Shown here: in pieces, positions 50,269-60,270 of the stretch
Layout of the letters: every line of letters starts with the position of its first letter
Numbering within the stretch: the first letter of the stretch is position 1
From: CAZZCU01 sp964652825
Lineage (GTDB): Bacteria > Bdellovibrionota_B > Oligoflexia > Oligoflexales > CAZZCU01
Direction: 5' to 3'
Length of the DNA stretch: 64,000 bases
Assembly: GCA_964652825.1 (NCBI GenBank)
Contig: CAZZCU010000010.1
Span: 20,895 to 84,894 of the forward strand
Program-made: the position numbers and the translations under genes
The notes under the pieces: generated by a model
The model's database searches: none
Told to the model about the DNA's origin: nothing
What the model saw: only the letters and a program-made list of their open reading frames with translations

Positions 50269-51999
50269 ATGACGGATAAGTCTACTGGTTTTATGCAGAC
50301 GTTGTGTATGGGGCAAATTGCCGAGGACATGATCTTTCCCTTTCCGCAGATGAAAGCCGAAGAGCGCGAGACGCTGAAGACCCTGGTTGATTCGCTCGCC
50401 AGCTGGCTCAAAGGTCGCGACGCCGATTTTCGCAAGTGGGACGAAAAAGGCGAGATGCCCAAAGAATTTGTTCAGGAAATGCGCGACATGGGTTTGTTCG
50501 GACTGGTGGTGCCTGAGGAATTTGGTGGTCTGGGATTTTCCAGCACGGCGTACTCGCGCGTGTTGCAGGAGTTGGTGCGCTACGATGCTTCGATCGCGTT
50601 GACCGCGGGCGCGCATAGTTCGATTGGTATGCGCGGCCTGATTCTCTTTGGTACTGATGAACAAAAGAAAAAGTATTTGCCCAAACTCGCCACCGGCGAA
50701 ATGATCGCCGCCTTTTGTTTGACCGAGCCAGGTGCTGGTTCCGATGCCGGCGCGCTCAAAACCAAAGCCGTCAAACAAGGCGATCACTGGCTGCTGAATG
50801 GCGAGAAATTATGGATCACCAACGGTGGCATCGCCGATTTCTTCACCGTTTTTGCCCGTACGGATGGTCCCGAAGGTCACATCACCGCTTTTATCGTGAC
50901 GCGCGATATGGCAGGCGTCAGCAATGGCCCGCACGAAGATAAAATGGGTATTCGCGCCAGCTCCACGACCACTGTTTCATTTAAAGATGTGAAAGTACCT
51001 GCCGCCAATGTCTTGGGTGATATCGGTAAGGGTTTCAAAGTCGCGATGCGTATTTTAAATGCCGGTCGTACCGGTCTTGGCGGTGGTTGCGTTGGCGCGA
51101 TGAAAAAATCAATTCAGCTGGCGACGCAACAAGCCAAGCAGCGCACGCAATTTGGCAAACCCGTTGCCGAGTTCGGTCTGGTCAAACAAAAAATCGGCCA
51201 TATGGTGGTTGATTGTTATGCCGCGGAGGCCGTGGTCGCGATGGTGGCTGGAATTGTCGATGCCGGTTATGAAGACTATGCCGTCGAGGCCGCGATCAGC
51301 AAGGTATTTGCCACGGAAGCCTTGTGGCGCACGATCGATGAGGCTTTACAGATTGCCGGTGGTAACGGCTTCATGCGTGAGTTTCCCTATGAACGTATGA
51401 TGCGGGATTCACGGATCAATCGCATTTTTGAAGGCACCAACGAAATTTTGCGGCTGTTTATCGCTTTGACAGCGATGAATGATGTCGGTCATCAACTCAA
51501 AGAACTCGCGGCCACGGTTGGTAACGTACTCGAAGATCCGATCAAGGGTTTTGGGGTTTTGTCGGATTATGCCAAGAAACGTGTCGCTATCGCCACCGGT
51601 TTTGGCAAAGCAACGATGACCAAAGCCCATCCGTCGCTCAAAGATGCGGCGACTATTTTCGAGGGCTGTGCCGCTAACTTAAGCGGCGCCGCTGATCGGA
51701 TTCTGCGCAAGCACGGCAAGAAAATCGTCGACAAGCAATTCGCCACCCGTCGTCTTGCTGACATTATGACTGATTTGTTCGCGCTGGCTTGTGTCATCAG
51801 CCGCGTCTCGGCAGCCATCGAGGCCAAAGGCGAACAAGCATGTGAGAAGGAAAAAGAGATTCTCATGGCATTTTGCGGCCAGGTGAATCGGCGGGTCAAA
51901 AGTAACTTTAACAAAATCGACGAGAACGATGATGAACTCATCAAATCATTATCCGATCACGCGGTGAGCGAGGAGCGTTTCATTTGGGACAATATGTAA
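50269..51999 (+). CDS. Acyl-CoA dehydrogenase (very-long-chain type)
   Basis: A 576-residue FAD-dependent dehydrogenase for the first step of fatty-acid beta-oxidation. It has GLFGLVVPEEFGGLGFSS, FCLTEPGAGSDAGALKT, LWITNGGIADFF, a GKTxFGKP-like KQRTQFGKP segment, and RIFEGTNEILRLF with the catalytic Glu. A 170-residue C-terminal extension places it with the VLCAD/ACAD9 branch, not with short-chain enzymes. The ATG is preceded by GGGGA. The next gene starts inside its last 16 bases, so both are co-translated. Confidence 0.94.
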   Translation: MTDKSTGFMQTLCMGQIAEDMIFPFPQMKAEERETLKTLVDSLASWLKGRDADFRKWDEKGEMPKEFVQEMRDMGLFGLVVPEEFGGLGFSSTAYSRVLQELVRYDASIALTAGAHSSIGMRGLILFGTDEQKKKYLPKLATGEMIAAFCLTEPGAGSDAGALKTKAVKQGDHWLLNGEKLWITNGGIADFFTVFARTDGPEGHITAFIVTRDMAGVSNGPHEDKMGIRASSTTTVSFKDVKVPAANVLGDIGKGFKVAMRILNAGRTGLGGGCVGAMKKSIQLATQQAKQRTQFGKPVAEFGLVKQKIGHMVVDCYAAEAVVAMVAGIVDAGYEDYAVEAAISKVFATEALWRTIDEALQIAGGNGFMREFPYERMMRDSRINRIFEGTNEILRLFIALTAMNDVGHQLKELAATVGNVLEDPIKGFGVLSDYAKKRVAIATGFGKATMTKAHPSLKDAATIFEGCAANLSGAADRILRKHGKKIVDKQFATRRLADIMTDLFALACVISRVSAAIEAKGEQACEKEKEILMAFCGQVNRRVKSNFNKIDENDDELIKSLSDHAVSEERFIWDNM

Positions 52000-52880
52000 C
52001 TACATCCGGTCGTACCATTCGCTTGGCCTTGGTATTTCTTTTTGGCTGCGCAGTGACGCTACCGGCGATCGCCGAGACGGTGGTAACCACCTACGTCACG
52101 AAAACCCAGGAAGAACGTGAGTCGACACGTTTTACGCTGACGGAATGGTTGCGGATTAAAGAACGCACCAAGATGATGGATGTCTGGCTTGCCATGTTCT
52201 CCAATCCCAAAGAGGACAAATTCCGCCCCGAACTCAATTTGATTTACGGCGTGACGCGCGGCGATATGACAACTTCGTCCGTACAAGGTGCCAGCGAGGA
52301 CGCCAAGCTGGCGTCGACGCAACTGCGCGGTCAGTTTTGGTTAACCAATATCTTTACCGGCTCGTCCGGTGTGCGATTGGTCAATATTGATTTCGGCATC
52401 GAGGCTTATCACCGACAAAGTGAGCCCTTTGTCCCCGCGACCTCACTGTCGACGCTTGCCGCGCGTCGCGGCATGACCCAGTACTATGCCGCCGATTTTC
52501 GCCTGTTTGGTAAAAGCATCCAAGACTCATCGCTAGTGGCAAAAATTGGCAAGTACACCACAAAAACCGGTCTGCCGACCCTTGCCGGACTGGATCGACC
52601 GGTCGAGGCAAGCGGGCGGTTTTATGGCGGCGAGTTGCAGCTGTATCTCTTGCGTTTCCTGGGTCTGGAGGGGAATTATCTGCATTTTGCGCCCACCAGT
52701 TTTATCGTCGGTGAGAATGAACTATCTGGTGCGTATTACGACTATATGGCCTATATTGAAGTCTCGTTACTGCGAATCATGGGCGGTGTTTTTCAGGAAG
52801 ACTGGAGCTTTAAAACAGCCGCCGGTACGGCAAAGACGAGTGAGTCGGGCTTGATCTTTGGTGCAAAAATCCAGCTCTGA
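51984..52880 (+). CDS. Predicted outer-membrane or secreted protein
   Basis: A 298-residue protein of unknown function. A signal peptide covers about residues 11-31 (RLALVFLFGCAVTLPAIAE). The rest alternates polar and aromatic residues, with a final aromatic/hydrophobic strand (SGLIFGAKIQL) as in beta-barrel proteins. The start is TTG at 51984 with AGGAG seven bases upstream, inside the acyl-CoA dehydrogenase gene. Its role is not known; co-translation with the dehydrogenase hints at lipid or substrate uptake. Confidence 0.72.
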   Translation: MGQYVTTSGRTIRLALVFLFGCAVTLPAIAETVVTTYVTKTQEERESTRFTLTEWLRIKERTKMMDVWLAMFSNPKEDKFRPELNLIYGVTRGDMTTSSVQGASEDAKLASTQLRGQFWLTNIFTGSSGVRLVNIDFGIEAYHRQSEPFVPATSLSTLAARRGMTQYYAADFRLFGKSIQDSSLVAKIGKYTTKTGLPTLAGLDRPVEASGRFYGGELQLYLLRFLGLEGNYLHFAPTSFIVGENELSGAYYDYMAYIEVSLLRIMGGVFQEDWSFKTAAGTAKTSESGLIFGAKIQL

Positions 52881-52895
52881 GAGTTGTTGCGGATC

Positions 52896-54698
52896 ATGTC
52901 GGCAAAAACGGATACGGGTACACCTGATTACTATCACAAAGTTGTCGATTGCCAGTGGGCGTGTCCGGCACATACCAACGTGCCCGAATATATTCGTCTC
53001 ATCGCTCAGGGTAAATACACCGAGTCTTATCTCCTAAATCGCAAATCCAATGTGTTCCCCGGCATTCTCGGTCGCGTCTGCGATCGTCCTTGTGAGCCGG
53101 CATGCCGTCGCGGTCGCGTTGAGGATAAACCGGTTGCCATCTGTCGCTTAAAGCGCGTTGCTGCCGATAATCGCGGTGATATCACCGCGTATCTGCCACC
53201 CATACCACAACAGAAGAACGGTAAGCGTATCGCCTTGATCGGCAGCGGACCGGCGTCATTGACGGTTGCGAATGACTTGTTGCCGCTTGGTTATGAAGTC
53301 GAGGTTTTTGAGAAAGAACCGCGTGCCGGTGGCGCGATGCGGTATTCCGTGCCCGGTTTTCGTTTGCCGGAGCAGGTACTTGATGATGAGATCGATGTGA
53401 TTTTGCAGCGCGGCGCCAAAGTTCATTTTGGCAAGCCGGTCGCCAGTATGAAGCAACTATTGGCCGAAAAATTTGCTGCGGTGTTTGTTGGCTGTGGTGC
53501 GCCGCAAGGCCGTGATCTTGATCTTCCTGGTCGTGCCGAAGCCAAGGCGCAAGTGCAGATCGGCTTGGAGTGGTTGGCAAACATCGCTTTTGGGCATGTC
53601 GATAAAGTTCCGCCGCGCGTCCTTGTTATCGGCGGTGGTAATACGGCGATGGATTGTTGCCGTAGCGCGCTGCGCTTGGGCGCCAAGGATGTGAAAGTCG
53701 TCGCGCCGGAAAGTTACGAGCAAATGTTGGCGTCGCCTTGGGAGAAGGAAGACGCCGAGCACGAAGGCATTCAGATGGTTAATCACCTGTTGCCGCAACG
53801 CTTTGTACTCAAGGACGGTAAACTCGTTGGTGTTGAGTTTCAGCACCTCAAGCAATTATTTGATGCTAACAAGAAGTGGGCGCCAATCCCCAGCGGTCAG
53901 GCGAATGTGACGCTTGATTGTGATCTGGTGGTCTTGGCGATCGGCCAGAATACCGCTTTTTCTTTTATCGAACGCGACTGTGGCATCGACTTTGACAAAC
54001 AGGATCGACCGATCGTTGATCCGGTGACTTTTCAATCCAGTCAGCCACAGGTTTTCTTTGGTGGCGATGCCGCGTTTGGGCCGAAGAATATTATCTGGGC
54101 GGTTGCGCATGGTCACGAGGCGGCGATTTCGCTGCATCAGTATTGCCAGGGTCTGGACGTTAAGGACCGCCTGCCGGCGGGCATGAATTTGATCAGTCAA
54201 AAAATGGGCATTCACGAATGGAGTTACGACAACAGCTACGATACGCTTGTGCGTCAGGCAGTGCCACATGTGGCTTTGGCAGAACGCCTGCGCGACCTCA
54301 AGCTGGAAGTCGAGCTTGGTTTCGATGTGGAACAAGCGATCACGGAAGCCAAGCGTTGTCTTAATTGCGACGTGCAAACGGTGTTTACCGACAAGCTATG
54401 TATAGAGTGCGATGCCTGCGTGGATATCTGCCCGCTCAGCTGTTTGACCATCGCACAGCCGGCAACCGAAGACCAATATCGTCAAACCGGTGGTCTGAGT
54501 GCGCCAGTTATCAATCCTCAGCAGGCGCTATTGATTTCGCAGCCACTGCCGACTGGTCGCTTAATGGTCAAGGACGAGGATTTGTGCATTCATTGCGGAC
54601 TATGCGCCGAACGTTGTCCGACAGGTGCTTGGGATATGCAAAAATTTACTTTGCAGTTGCCGCAGGCAAAGGATGTGGTGCGTGCCGGGAATAAATGA
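52896..54698 (+). CDS. GltD-like NAD(P)H flavoprotein with ferredoxin domain, KorC-like
   Basis: A 600-residue flavo-iron-sulfur protein. The N-terminal region holds Cys clusters (CQWACPAH, CDRPCEPACRRG) as in GltD. An FAD-binding site follows (ALIGSGPASLTVAND), then an NAD(P) site (VIGGGNTAMDCC). The C-terminal part has two 4Fe-4S motifs, CIECDACVDICP and CIHCGLCAERCP. It sits immediately before korA and korB, so it probably passes electrons between the 2-oxoacid oxidoreductase and NAD(P). I recall an NADP-linked 2-oxoglutarate oxidoreductase from Azoarcus with a similar third subunit. The ATG at 52896 is used over the TTG at 52884. Confidence 0.88.
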   Translation: MSAKTDTGTPDYYHKVVDCQWACPAHTNVPEYIRLIAQGKYTESYLLNRKSNVFPGILGRVCDRPCEPACRRGRVEDKPVAICRLKRVAADNRGDITAYLPPIPQQKNGKRIALIGSGPASLTVANDLLPLGYEVEVFEKEPRAGGAMRYSVPGFRLPEQVLDDEIDVILQRGAKVHFGKPVASMKQLLAEKFAAVFVGCGAPQGRDLDLPGRAEAKAQVQIGLEWLANIAFGHVDKVPPRVLVIGGGNTAMDCCRSALRLGAKDVKVVAPESYEQMLASPWEKEDAEHEGIQMVNHLLPQRFVLKDGKLVGVEFQHLKQLFDANKKWAPIPSGQANVTLDCDLVVLAIGQNTAFSFIERDCGIDFDKQDRPIVDPVTFQSSQPQVFFGGDAAFGPKNIIWAVAHGHEAAISLHQYCQGLDVKDRLPAGMNLISQKMGIHEWSYDNSYDTLVRQAVPHVALAERLRDLKLEVELGFDVEQAITEAKRCLNCDVQTVFTDKLCIECDACVDICPLSCLTIAQPATEDQYRQTGGLSAPVINPQQALLISQPLPTGRLMVKDEDLCIHCGLCAERCPTGAWDMQKFTLQLPQAKDVVRAGNK

Positions 54699-56481
54699 TT
54701 TCGTCATTCGTTTTGCCAATGTCAATGGCACCGGCTCGGCCAGCGCGAACAGCATGGTGGCCAAAAGCTTTTATCGCATGGGTATCCCCATCGGTCCTAA
54801 GAATATGTTTCCATCAAATATTCAGGGATTGCCGACCTGGTACGAAGTTCGCGTCAACGAACGCGGCTATACGGGGCGTCGCGGCGGCGTTGATATCATG
54901 GTGGCGATGAATGCGCAGACCTTCGCACAAGATAATGCCGAAGTATCCAGTGGTGGTTACTTATTATACGACTCCACCAGGCCGTTGCGTGCGCAGGACC
55001 AGCGTTCAGATATTACCTATCTACCCGTGCCGTTTACCGAGCTTTGTCTACCTGAATTTCCCAATCCCAAATCACGACCGTTGCTGAAGAATGTTGTTTA
55101 CGTCGGCTCGCTGGCGGCGTTCCTGGATATTCCGTTAAATCTGCTGCAGGATTTGCTGCGCGAACAATTCGGTGACAAACCCAAGTTGATTGAGGCGAAT
55201 TTTAAGGCGCTCGATCTTGGTTATCGTTACGCCAAAGAAAATTTTCAATGTCCATTGCCATTGCATAGCAAAGCCACGGATAAAGTCGGCGAGCGCATCT
55301 TGCTCGAAGGTAATGCAGCGGCCGGACTTGGTTGCGTATACGCCGGCGCCACGGTTGCCGCCTGGTATCCGATTACGCCGTCGACATCACTGGTTGATGC
55401 ATTTGCCAAGTATTGTCGCAAATACCGCGTCGATAAAATTAGCGGCAAAAATCGCTACGCGGTCGTTCAGGCCGAAGACGAGTTGTCAGCAATCGGCATG
55501 GTGTTGGGTGCAATGTGGAACGGCGCACGTGCCTTTACCGCAACCAGCGGACCGGGCGTGTCGTTAATGTCGGAGTTTTTGGGCTTTGCCTATTATGCCG
55601 AAGTACCAGTGGTGTTGTTTGATGTTCAGCGCGTTGGTCCCTCGACTGGTATGCCCACCCGCACGCAACAATCCGATTTGCTGGCGTGTGCTTATGCCTC
55701 GCACGGTGATACCAAACATGTCTTGTTATTCCCGGCCAATCCCAACGAATGTTTTACCATGGCCGCGCAGGCTTTTGATTTAGCGGAACGCTTGCAAACA
55801 CCGGTGATCGTTTTGTCTGATCTGGAGATCGGTATGAACGACTGGTTGTCCGAGCCGCTAACCTGGGATGATACGTATCGCCCCGATCGCGGCAAGGTTT
55901 TGGATAAAACCGCGCTCGATGCCGCCGCCAAACCATTTTATCGCTACCTTGATAGCGATAACGACGGCATTCCTTATCGTACGTATCCAGGAACGCACCC
56001 CAGCAAAGGCGCGTATTTTACGCGCGGCTCCGGCCACGATAAGTTTGGGCGCTACACGGAGGACGCCGAACTTTATCGCGAGAATTTTGCGCGACTGCTG
56101 CATAAGTGGCGCACGGCCGCCAGCCTGGTGCCCCAGTCCGTTGAACATCGTCATGGCGGCGGCCAGGATTGGGGCGTTATTTATTTTGGTAGCACCGAAG
56201 AACCGCTGCGCGAGGCATTGGCGGAGTTGGCAACGCAAGGTGTCAGCGTCGATGCTTTGCGCATACGCGCGTTTCCCTTTCCATCGGATGTTGCGGCTTT
56301 CATCGCCGCGCATAAACAGATTCTGGTTGTCGAACAAAATCGCGACGCCCAGTTGAAAACCATGCTGATGAGTGAGCTTGGTATCGATCCGGCGCGTTTG
56401 ATCTCGGTGTTGTCTTATGATGGTTTACCGGTGACGGCGGCTTTCCTGGTATCGGCGATAACAACAAAGGTGCGTGCATGA
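54682..56481 (+). CDS. korA: 2-Oxoglutarate:acceptor oxidoreductase, alpha subunit
   Basis: A 599-residue subunit in which the gamma domain (NGTGSASANSMVAKSFYRMG) is fused to the alpha domain (YAGATVAAWYPITPSTSLV, VQAEDELSAIGMVLGAMWNG, FTATSGPGVSLM). With KorB it forms CoA-dependent 2-oxoglutarate decarboxylase producing succinyl-CoA and reduced carrier. The GTG at 54682 has AAGGA about eight bases upstream and overlaps the preceding stop region; the ATG at 54673 is an alternative. It overlaps korB by four bases. A branched-chain 2-oxoacid substrate cannot be excluded by sequence. Confidence 0.92.
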   Translation: MPGINDFVIRFANVNGTGSASANSMVAKSFYRMGIPIGPKNMFPSNIQGLPTWYEVRVNERGYTGRRGGVDIMVAMNAQTFAQDNAEVSSGGYLLYDSTRPLRAQDQRSDITYLPVPFTELCLPEFPNPKSRPLLKNVVYVGSLAAFLDIPLNLLQDLLREQFGDKPKLIEANFKALDLGYRYAKENFQCPLPLHSKATDKVGERILLEGNAAAGLGCVYAGATVAAWYPITPSTSLVDAFAKYCRKYRVDKISGKNRYAVVQAEDELSAIGMVLGAMWNGARAFTATSGPGVSLMSEFLGFAYYAEVPVVLFDVQRVGPSTGMPTRTQQSDLLACAYASHGDTKHVLLFPANPNECFTMAAQAFDLAERLQTPVIVLSDLEIGMNDWLSEPLTWDDTYRPDRGKVLDKTALDAAAKPFYRYLDSDNDGIPYRTYPGTHPSKGAYFTRGSGHDKFGRYTEDAELYRENFARLLHKWRTAASLVPQSVEHRHGGGQDWGVIYFGSTEEPLREALAELATQGVSVDALRIRAFPFPSDVAAFIAAHKQILVVEQNRDAQLKTMLMSELGIDPARLISVLSYDGLPVTAAFLVSAITTKVRA

Positions 56482-57533
56482 GTTATGTTCCCAAACCCAG
56501 AGTTATGCATCCTGGTCTGCCGAAAAACGAGCTCGGCTATACCGCGCGCGATTACGAAGGCGCCTTGTCGACCCTGTGCGCGGGTTGCGGTCATGACTCG
56601 GTGACAGCGGCGATTATTCAGGCGTGCTTTGAGTTGGCGATTCAGCCGCACGAAGTCGCCAAGATGAGCGGCATCGGTTGTTCGTCAAAAACACCGGCGT
56701 ATTTTCTCAGCGCCTCGCATGGTTTCAATTCCGTGCATGGTCGCATGCCGTCGGTAACCACCGGCGCGAATGTCGCCGATCGGGGACTCACTTATTTGGG
56801 TGTATCCGGTGATGGTGATACGGCATCGATCGGACTTGGACAGTTTGCGCATGCGATTCGTCGTCGCCTTAACATGCTTTATATTGTCGAGAACAATGGT
56901 GTGTACGGTCTCACCAAAGGTCAGTTTTCGGCCACCGCTGATGTCGGCTCCAAGAACAAGGGCGGAGCGGCTAATAAATACCAGGCGATCGATCCGGCAC
57001 TACTGGCGATTCATCTTGGTGCATCGTTCGTGGCGCGTAGTTTTTCCGGTGACAAAACGCAACTGATACCTTTGATCAAAGCCGGCTTGAAGCACAAAGG
57101 TTTTGCTCTCATCGATGTGATTTCACCATGCGTGACGTTTAACAATCATGAAGGTTCCACCAAAAGTTACGATTATGTGCGTCAACATGACGAGGAGGTC
57201 ACGCAAGCGGACCTGATTCATCCGCGTGCGGAAATTACCGTCGATTATGCCAAGGGGTCGGTGATTGAAGTACCGATGCACGATGGCTCGCAGCTGCGCT
57301 TGCGTAAACTGGAAGAAGATTACGATCCGCGTTCAGCCGTTCATGCGAGTGCTTATATTCAAGAAAAACAGCGACTTGGTGAAATTGTCACCGGCTTGCT
57401 GTACATTGATGAAAGTGCTGAGGACTTGCATGATGTTTTGAATACCACCGATCGGCCCTTAAAAAATCTACCCTACGACGACTTATGCCCTGGCAGCGCC
57501 GCTTTGACAGCATTGAACGCTGAATTAAAATAA
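56478..57533 (+). CDS. korB: 2-Oxoglutarate:acceptor oxidoreductase, beta subunit
   Basis: A 351-residue TPP-binding subunit. LCAGCGHDSVTAAI and GIGCSSKTPAYF carry cluster cysteines. The TPP/Mg motif is VSGDGDTASIG with NNGVYGLTKGQFSATA later. SPCVTFNNHEGSTKS is also typical of KorB. The ATGA overlap with korA means coupled translation. Full-length and intact. It is the last gene of the three-gene Kor operon, with about 100 bases to the next gene. Confidence 0.94.
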   Translation: MSYVPKPRVMHPGLPKNELGYTARDYEGALSTLCAGCGHDSVTAAIIQACFELAIQPHEVAKMSGIGCSSKTPAYFLSASHGFNSVHGRMPSVTTGANVADRGLTYLGVSGDGDTASIGLGQFAHAIRRRLNMLYIVENNGVYGLTKGQFSATADVGSKNKGGAANKYQAIDPALLAIHLGASFVARSFSGDKTQLIPLIKAGLKHKGFALIDVISPCVTFNNHEGSTKSYDYVRQHDEEVTQADLIHPRAEITVDYAKGSVIEVPMHDGSQLRLRKLEEDYDPRSAVHASAYIQEKQRLGEIVTGLLYIDESAEDLHDVLNTTDRPLKNLPYDDLCPGSAALTALNAELK

Positions 57534-57637
57534 ATGCAGCACATAGTACTTTCGCTGTTTACCCGCGCGAAAAAAACTCGTACATAATCGGTAGCTTTTA
57601 GTATCAGTAGTGGCGATTTTTTACGGGGGAAATCAGC

Positions 57638-60250
57638 ATGACGGCAAGACCATGGCATCGTTTAGGTTCAATTTTCAGTTTTGTGGCGTTGCTATGCACG
57701 CTGCTTGCCTGTCAGGAAACCAAGCGTATTAATTTGCGTGATAGCGCCGAGTCCCGGCCGGAAGTCAAAGCTGATACCGACATTGGTCGCTCTTTTGTTG
57801 TTGCCCGTAAAGGCGAGGCGCAAACCGACGAGTTGATGATCGGGATTCACAAAAGCGCTCTTGATAAAGAGTTCTTGCTGAACGCGGCGCTGATTATGCA
57901 ACACCTTTACCCCAGTTGGAATGGCTCGAAGAGCCGCATCGTCGCCTTTCGTCACACCAATGGTCGTTTGTATATGATGGAAGCGACCCAGGGTCACAAT
58001 TTAACCGCTGACTTGCCGATGCAGCTGATTTTGACTGATTTCCCGATTATCTCGACCACTGCGGAAACCATTTATTTTGATTTCGCTGCCGGTATGAACA
58101 AGATTTTTCTTGCCGGTGATTGGCATGCATCCGATTTCGGCACCATCTTGGCTTCGGATTGGCAGGCGGTTAAAACTAGCACCAGTTTTATTGATCAGGC
58201 GGAAATTCGTCGTGATAACCGTTTGTTGATTGACCAGATTGCACAGATTGATGCTGACATTGGTGGTGGTGTCACCGACTTCAGCACCTTGCGTGTTAAA
58301 TACTATCTCGAACCATACCAACCCGATGCGGATTTTGAGCCGACAAAAACCACTGACTTCACCCGCATGGGTTTCTTTGAAGTCGCGGCACAATTACCGG
58401 TGAGTTCCGGCGAGCTCATCAGTCTGGCGACCAAATTCCATCCTAATAAGCCGATTGTTTTCGCGATCTCCGCCAATACACCGGCGGAATTCAAGCAAGC
58501 TGTGCGTGATGGCATCTTGTATTGGAATCAGGCTTTCGGTCGAGAAGTGCTGCAGGCAGTCGAGGCGCCGGCGGGTGTTACGGCTCCTGACTATGATTAT
58601 AACGTCGTGCAGTGGGTGACCTTCGACGACGCGGGTATGGCGTATGCCGACGCGCAAATGGACCCGCGCACCGGCCAGATCAAGCATGCGCAGGTGTTTA
58701 TGACCAGCGCGTTTGCCGTGCTCGGCAAATGGCGCGCGCGGTCGCTGCTGCGCGATCTGGAAGAAGGCGGCAAGAAAGTGATGGGTAAAGCCTTGGCACT
58801 GAAAGGTTTTGAAACTTCCGCGTTATGTCAGCGCACTTTTGATAAAAGTTTTCATGACAGTTTGGATGCCATGGTGGCGGCGAATGTCAGTGATGAAATG
58901 ATTTTGAAAGCCTCCCAGGATTATGTGCGCGAAGTCGTGGCGCATGAAATCGGTCACACCTTGGGGTTGCGGCACAATTTTGCTGGTTCGCTGGCCACGA
59001 ATTTTCCGCTCACTGAGCGACAAAACCTGATCAAAGATTACTTCACGAATGGGCGTGCGCCGGCAGGTGTCGTGGCCTCCAGTTCAGTTATGGAGTATTC
59101 GCGCTTTGAGGAAAGTGCTTTTACCGGTGATCAGATCGCTCGCCAACAGCCGGCTTTGAGTTATGATGCCAAAGCCATCCAGACCTTGTATTACGGTACA
59201 AAGTTTGCGGATAAAGATCTGCCGTTGTTCTGCACGGATTCGCATCGCGGTGTGTTCATCGATTGCCAGGTATTTGATGCCGGTGCGTCGTCGGTTGAGT
59301 ACGCGGCTTGGTTGCCGGGTGACATGATGCGCAATTTAGCTGCTGGTATCGCGGCGCGCTTTATCATCGCCAAAGCACCGCCGGCTGGTTACCCCGAGCG
59401 GGAATTTGCCGAAGTCGCTGGTGACGCTAATATTCTGGCGACGACGCTAGTCCATGAATCATATAGCTATCTGGCGCAGTTGGTTAACACCAACGTTCAA
59501 CTTATTCGTATATGGCGGCAGTACGACTTTGTCGGTGAGTTGAATACCGATTTAGTCCTTGGTAGCCGCGATACTTACCTTAAGGAACAGTTTCAAAAGT
59601 ACGGCAATCTTAACGCCTTGTTGAACAGCGTTCCGGCAGACTTTGCCACGCAGTTGTCGGCGACCTTTAATGAGTTGATCACCTCGGACGCGTATCGCAA
59701 AGGCGAAAGCTTCAGTGCACCCTATGAGTTTACCGATGCTGACATCGCTGAGATGCAGAGTTTGGTTGCGCAGTTGGCAGGAGCTTTACCTGATGCTTTA
59801 CGGACGATGGAATTGGCATTGCTGGGACAGTTCAAGGATGTGCAGGGTGGTGACTTCGCTAATGAGCTGGCGACTGTGTTCTATGCCAAAGCCAAGCCGC
59901 TTGTTTTAGCGATCGATAGCTATCAGGAGATCGGTATGGACGCACCGGCGTCCGGTGAGGGTGATGAGACCTCGGCACCGGAGCGTGTGACGCTGAAGCT
60001 GCCGATCTTTGCCCATAATACCAAAACACGAGTTGCTGCCGCTGGCTTGCTTGGCGCGCAACGTAGCAACGATTTAGCCTGGGCTTTTGACGAGCGGCGT
60101 GCGTTGCGTCAGGAATTACTGGCGTTGTTAAATGACGCGTTGGGTTCCGATATTGAGACGGTATCGTTACAAACTTTGCCCAAAGACGTCGCGCGTTGGG
60201 TGCTAGAGAATCGCAAAGTACTGCAGGGCTTACCGCTGGCAGTATACTGA
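57638..60250 (+). CDS. Large metzincin-type zinc protease, lipoprotein
   Basis: An 870-residue lipoprotein. The lipobox is LLAC with Cys25. The zinc motif is H436EIGHTLGLRH446, which fits HExxHxxGxxH, with a Met-turn candidate in SSVMEYSRF. The flanking domains match the long zinc-dependent metalloproteases of the DUF4953/DUF5117 kind seen in bacterial outer membranes. It probably acts at the cell surface. The ATG has GGGGGA upstream. It converges with the prepilin cluster, 20 bases away. Confidence 0.87.
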   Translation: MTARPWHRLGSIFSFVALLCTLLACQETKRINLRDSAESRPEVKADTDIGRSFVVARKGEAQTDELMIGIHKSALDKEFLLNAALIMQHLYPSWNGSKSRIVAFRHTNGRLYMMEATQGHNLTADLPMQLILTDFPIISTTAETIYFDFAAGMNKIFLAGDWHASDFGTILASDWQAVKTSTSFIDQAEIRRDNRLLIDQIAQIDADIGGGVTDFSTLRVKYYLEPYQPDADFEPTKTTDFTRMGFFEVAAQLPVSSGELISLATKFHPNKPIVFAISANTPAEFKQAVRDGILYWNQAFGREVLQAVEAPAGVTAPDYDYNVVQWVTFDDAGMAYADAQMDPRTGQIKHAQVFMTSAFAVLGKWRARSLLRDLEEGGKKVMGKALALKGFETSALCQRTFDKSFHDSLDAMVAANVSDEMILKASQDYVREVVAHEIGHTLGLRHNFAGSLATNFPLTERQNLIKDYFTNGRAPAGVVASSSVMEYSRFEESAFTGDQIARQQPALSYDAKAIQTLYYGTKFADKDLPLFCTDSHRGVFIDCQVFDAGASSVEYAAWLPGDMMRNLAAGIAARFIIAKAPPAGYPEREFAEVAGDANILATTLVHESYSYLAQLVNTNVQLIRIWRQYDFVGELNTDLVLGSRDTYLKEQFQKYGNLNALLNSVPADFATQLSATFNELITSDAYRKGESFSAPYEFTDADIAEMQSLVAQLAGALPDALRTMELALLGQFKDVQGGDFANELATVFYAKAKPLVLAIDSYQEIGMDAPASGEGDETSAPERVTLKLPIFAHNTKTRVAAAGLLGAQRSNDLAWAFDERRALRQELLALLNDALGSDIETVSLQTLPKDVARWVLENRKVLQGLPLAVY

Positions 60251-60270
60251 CAGGTTTGGATAGTTGTTGG

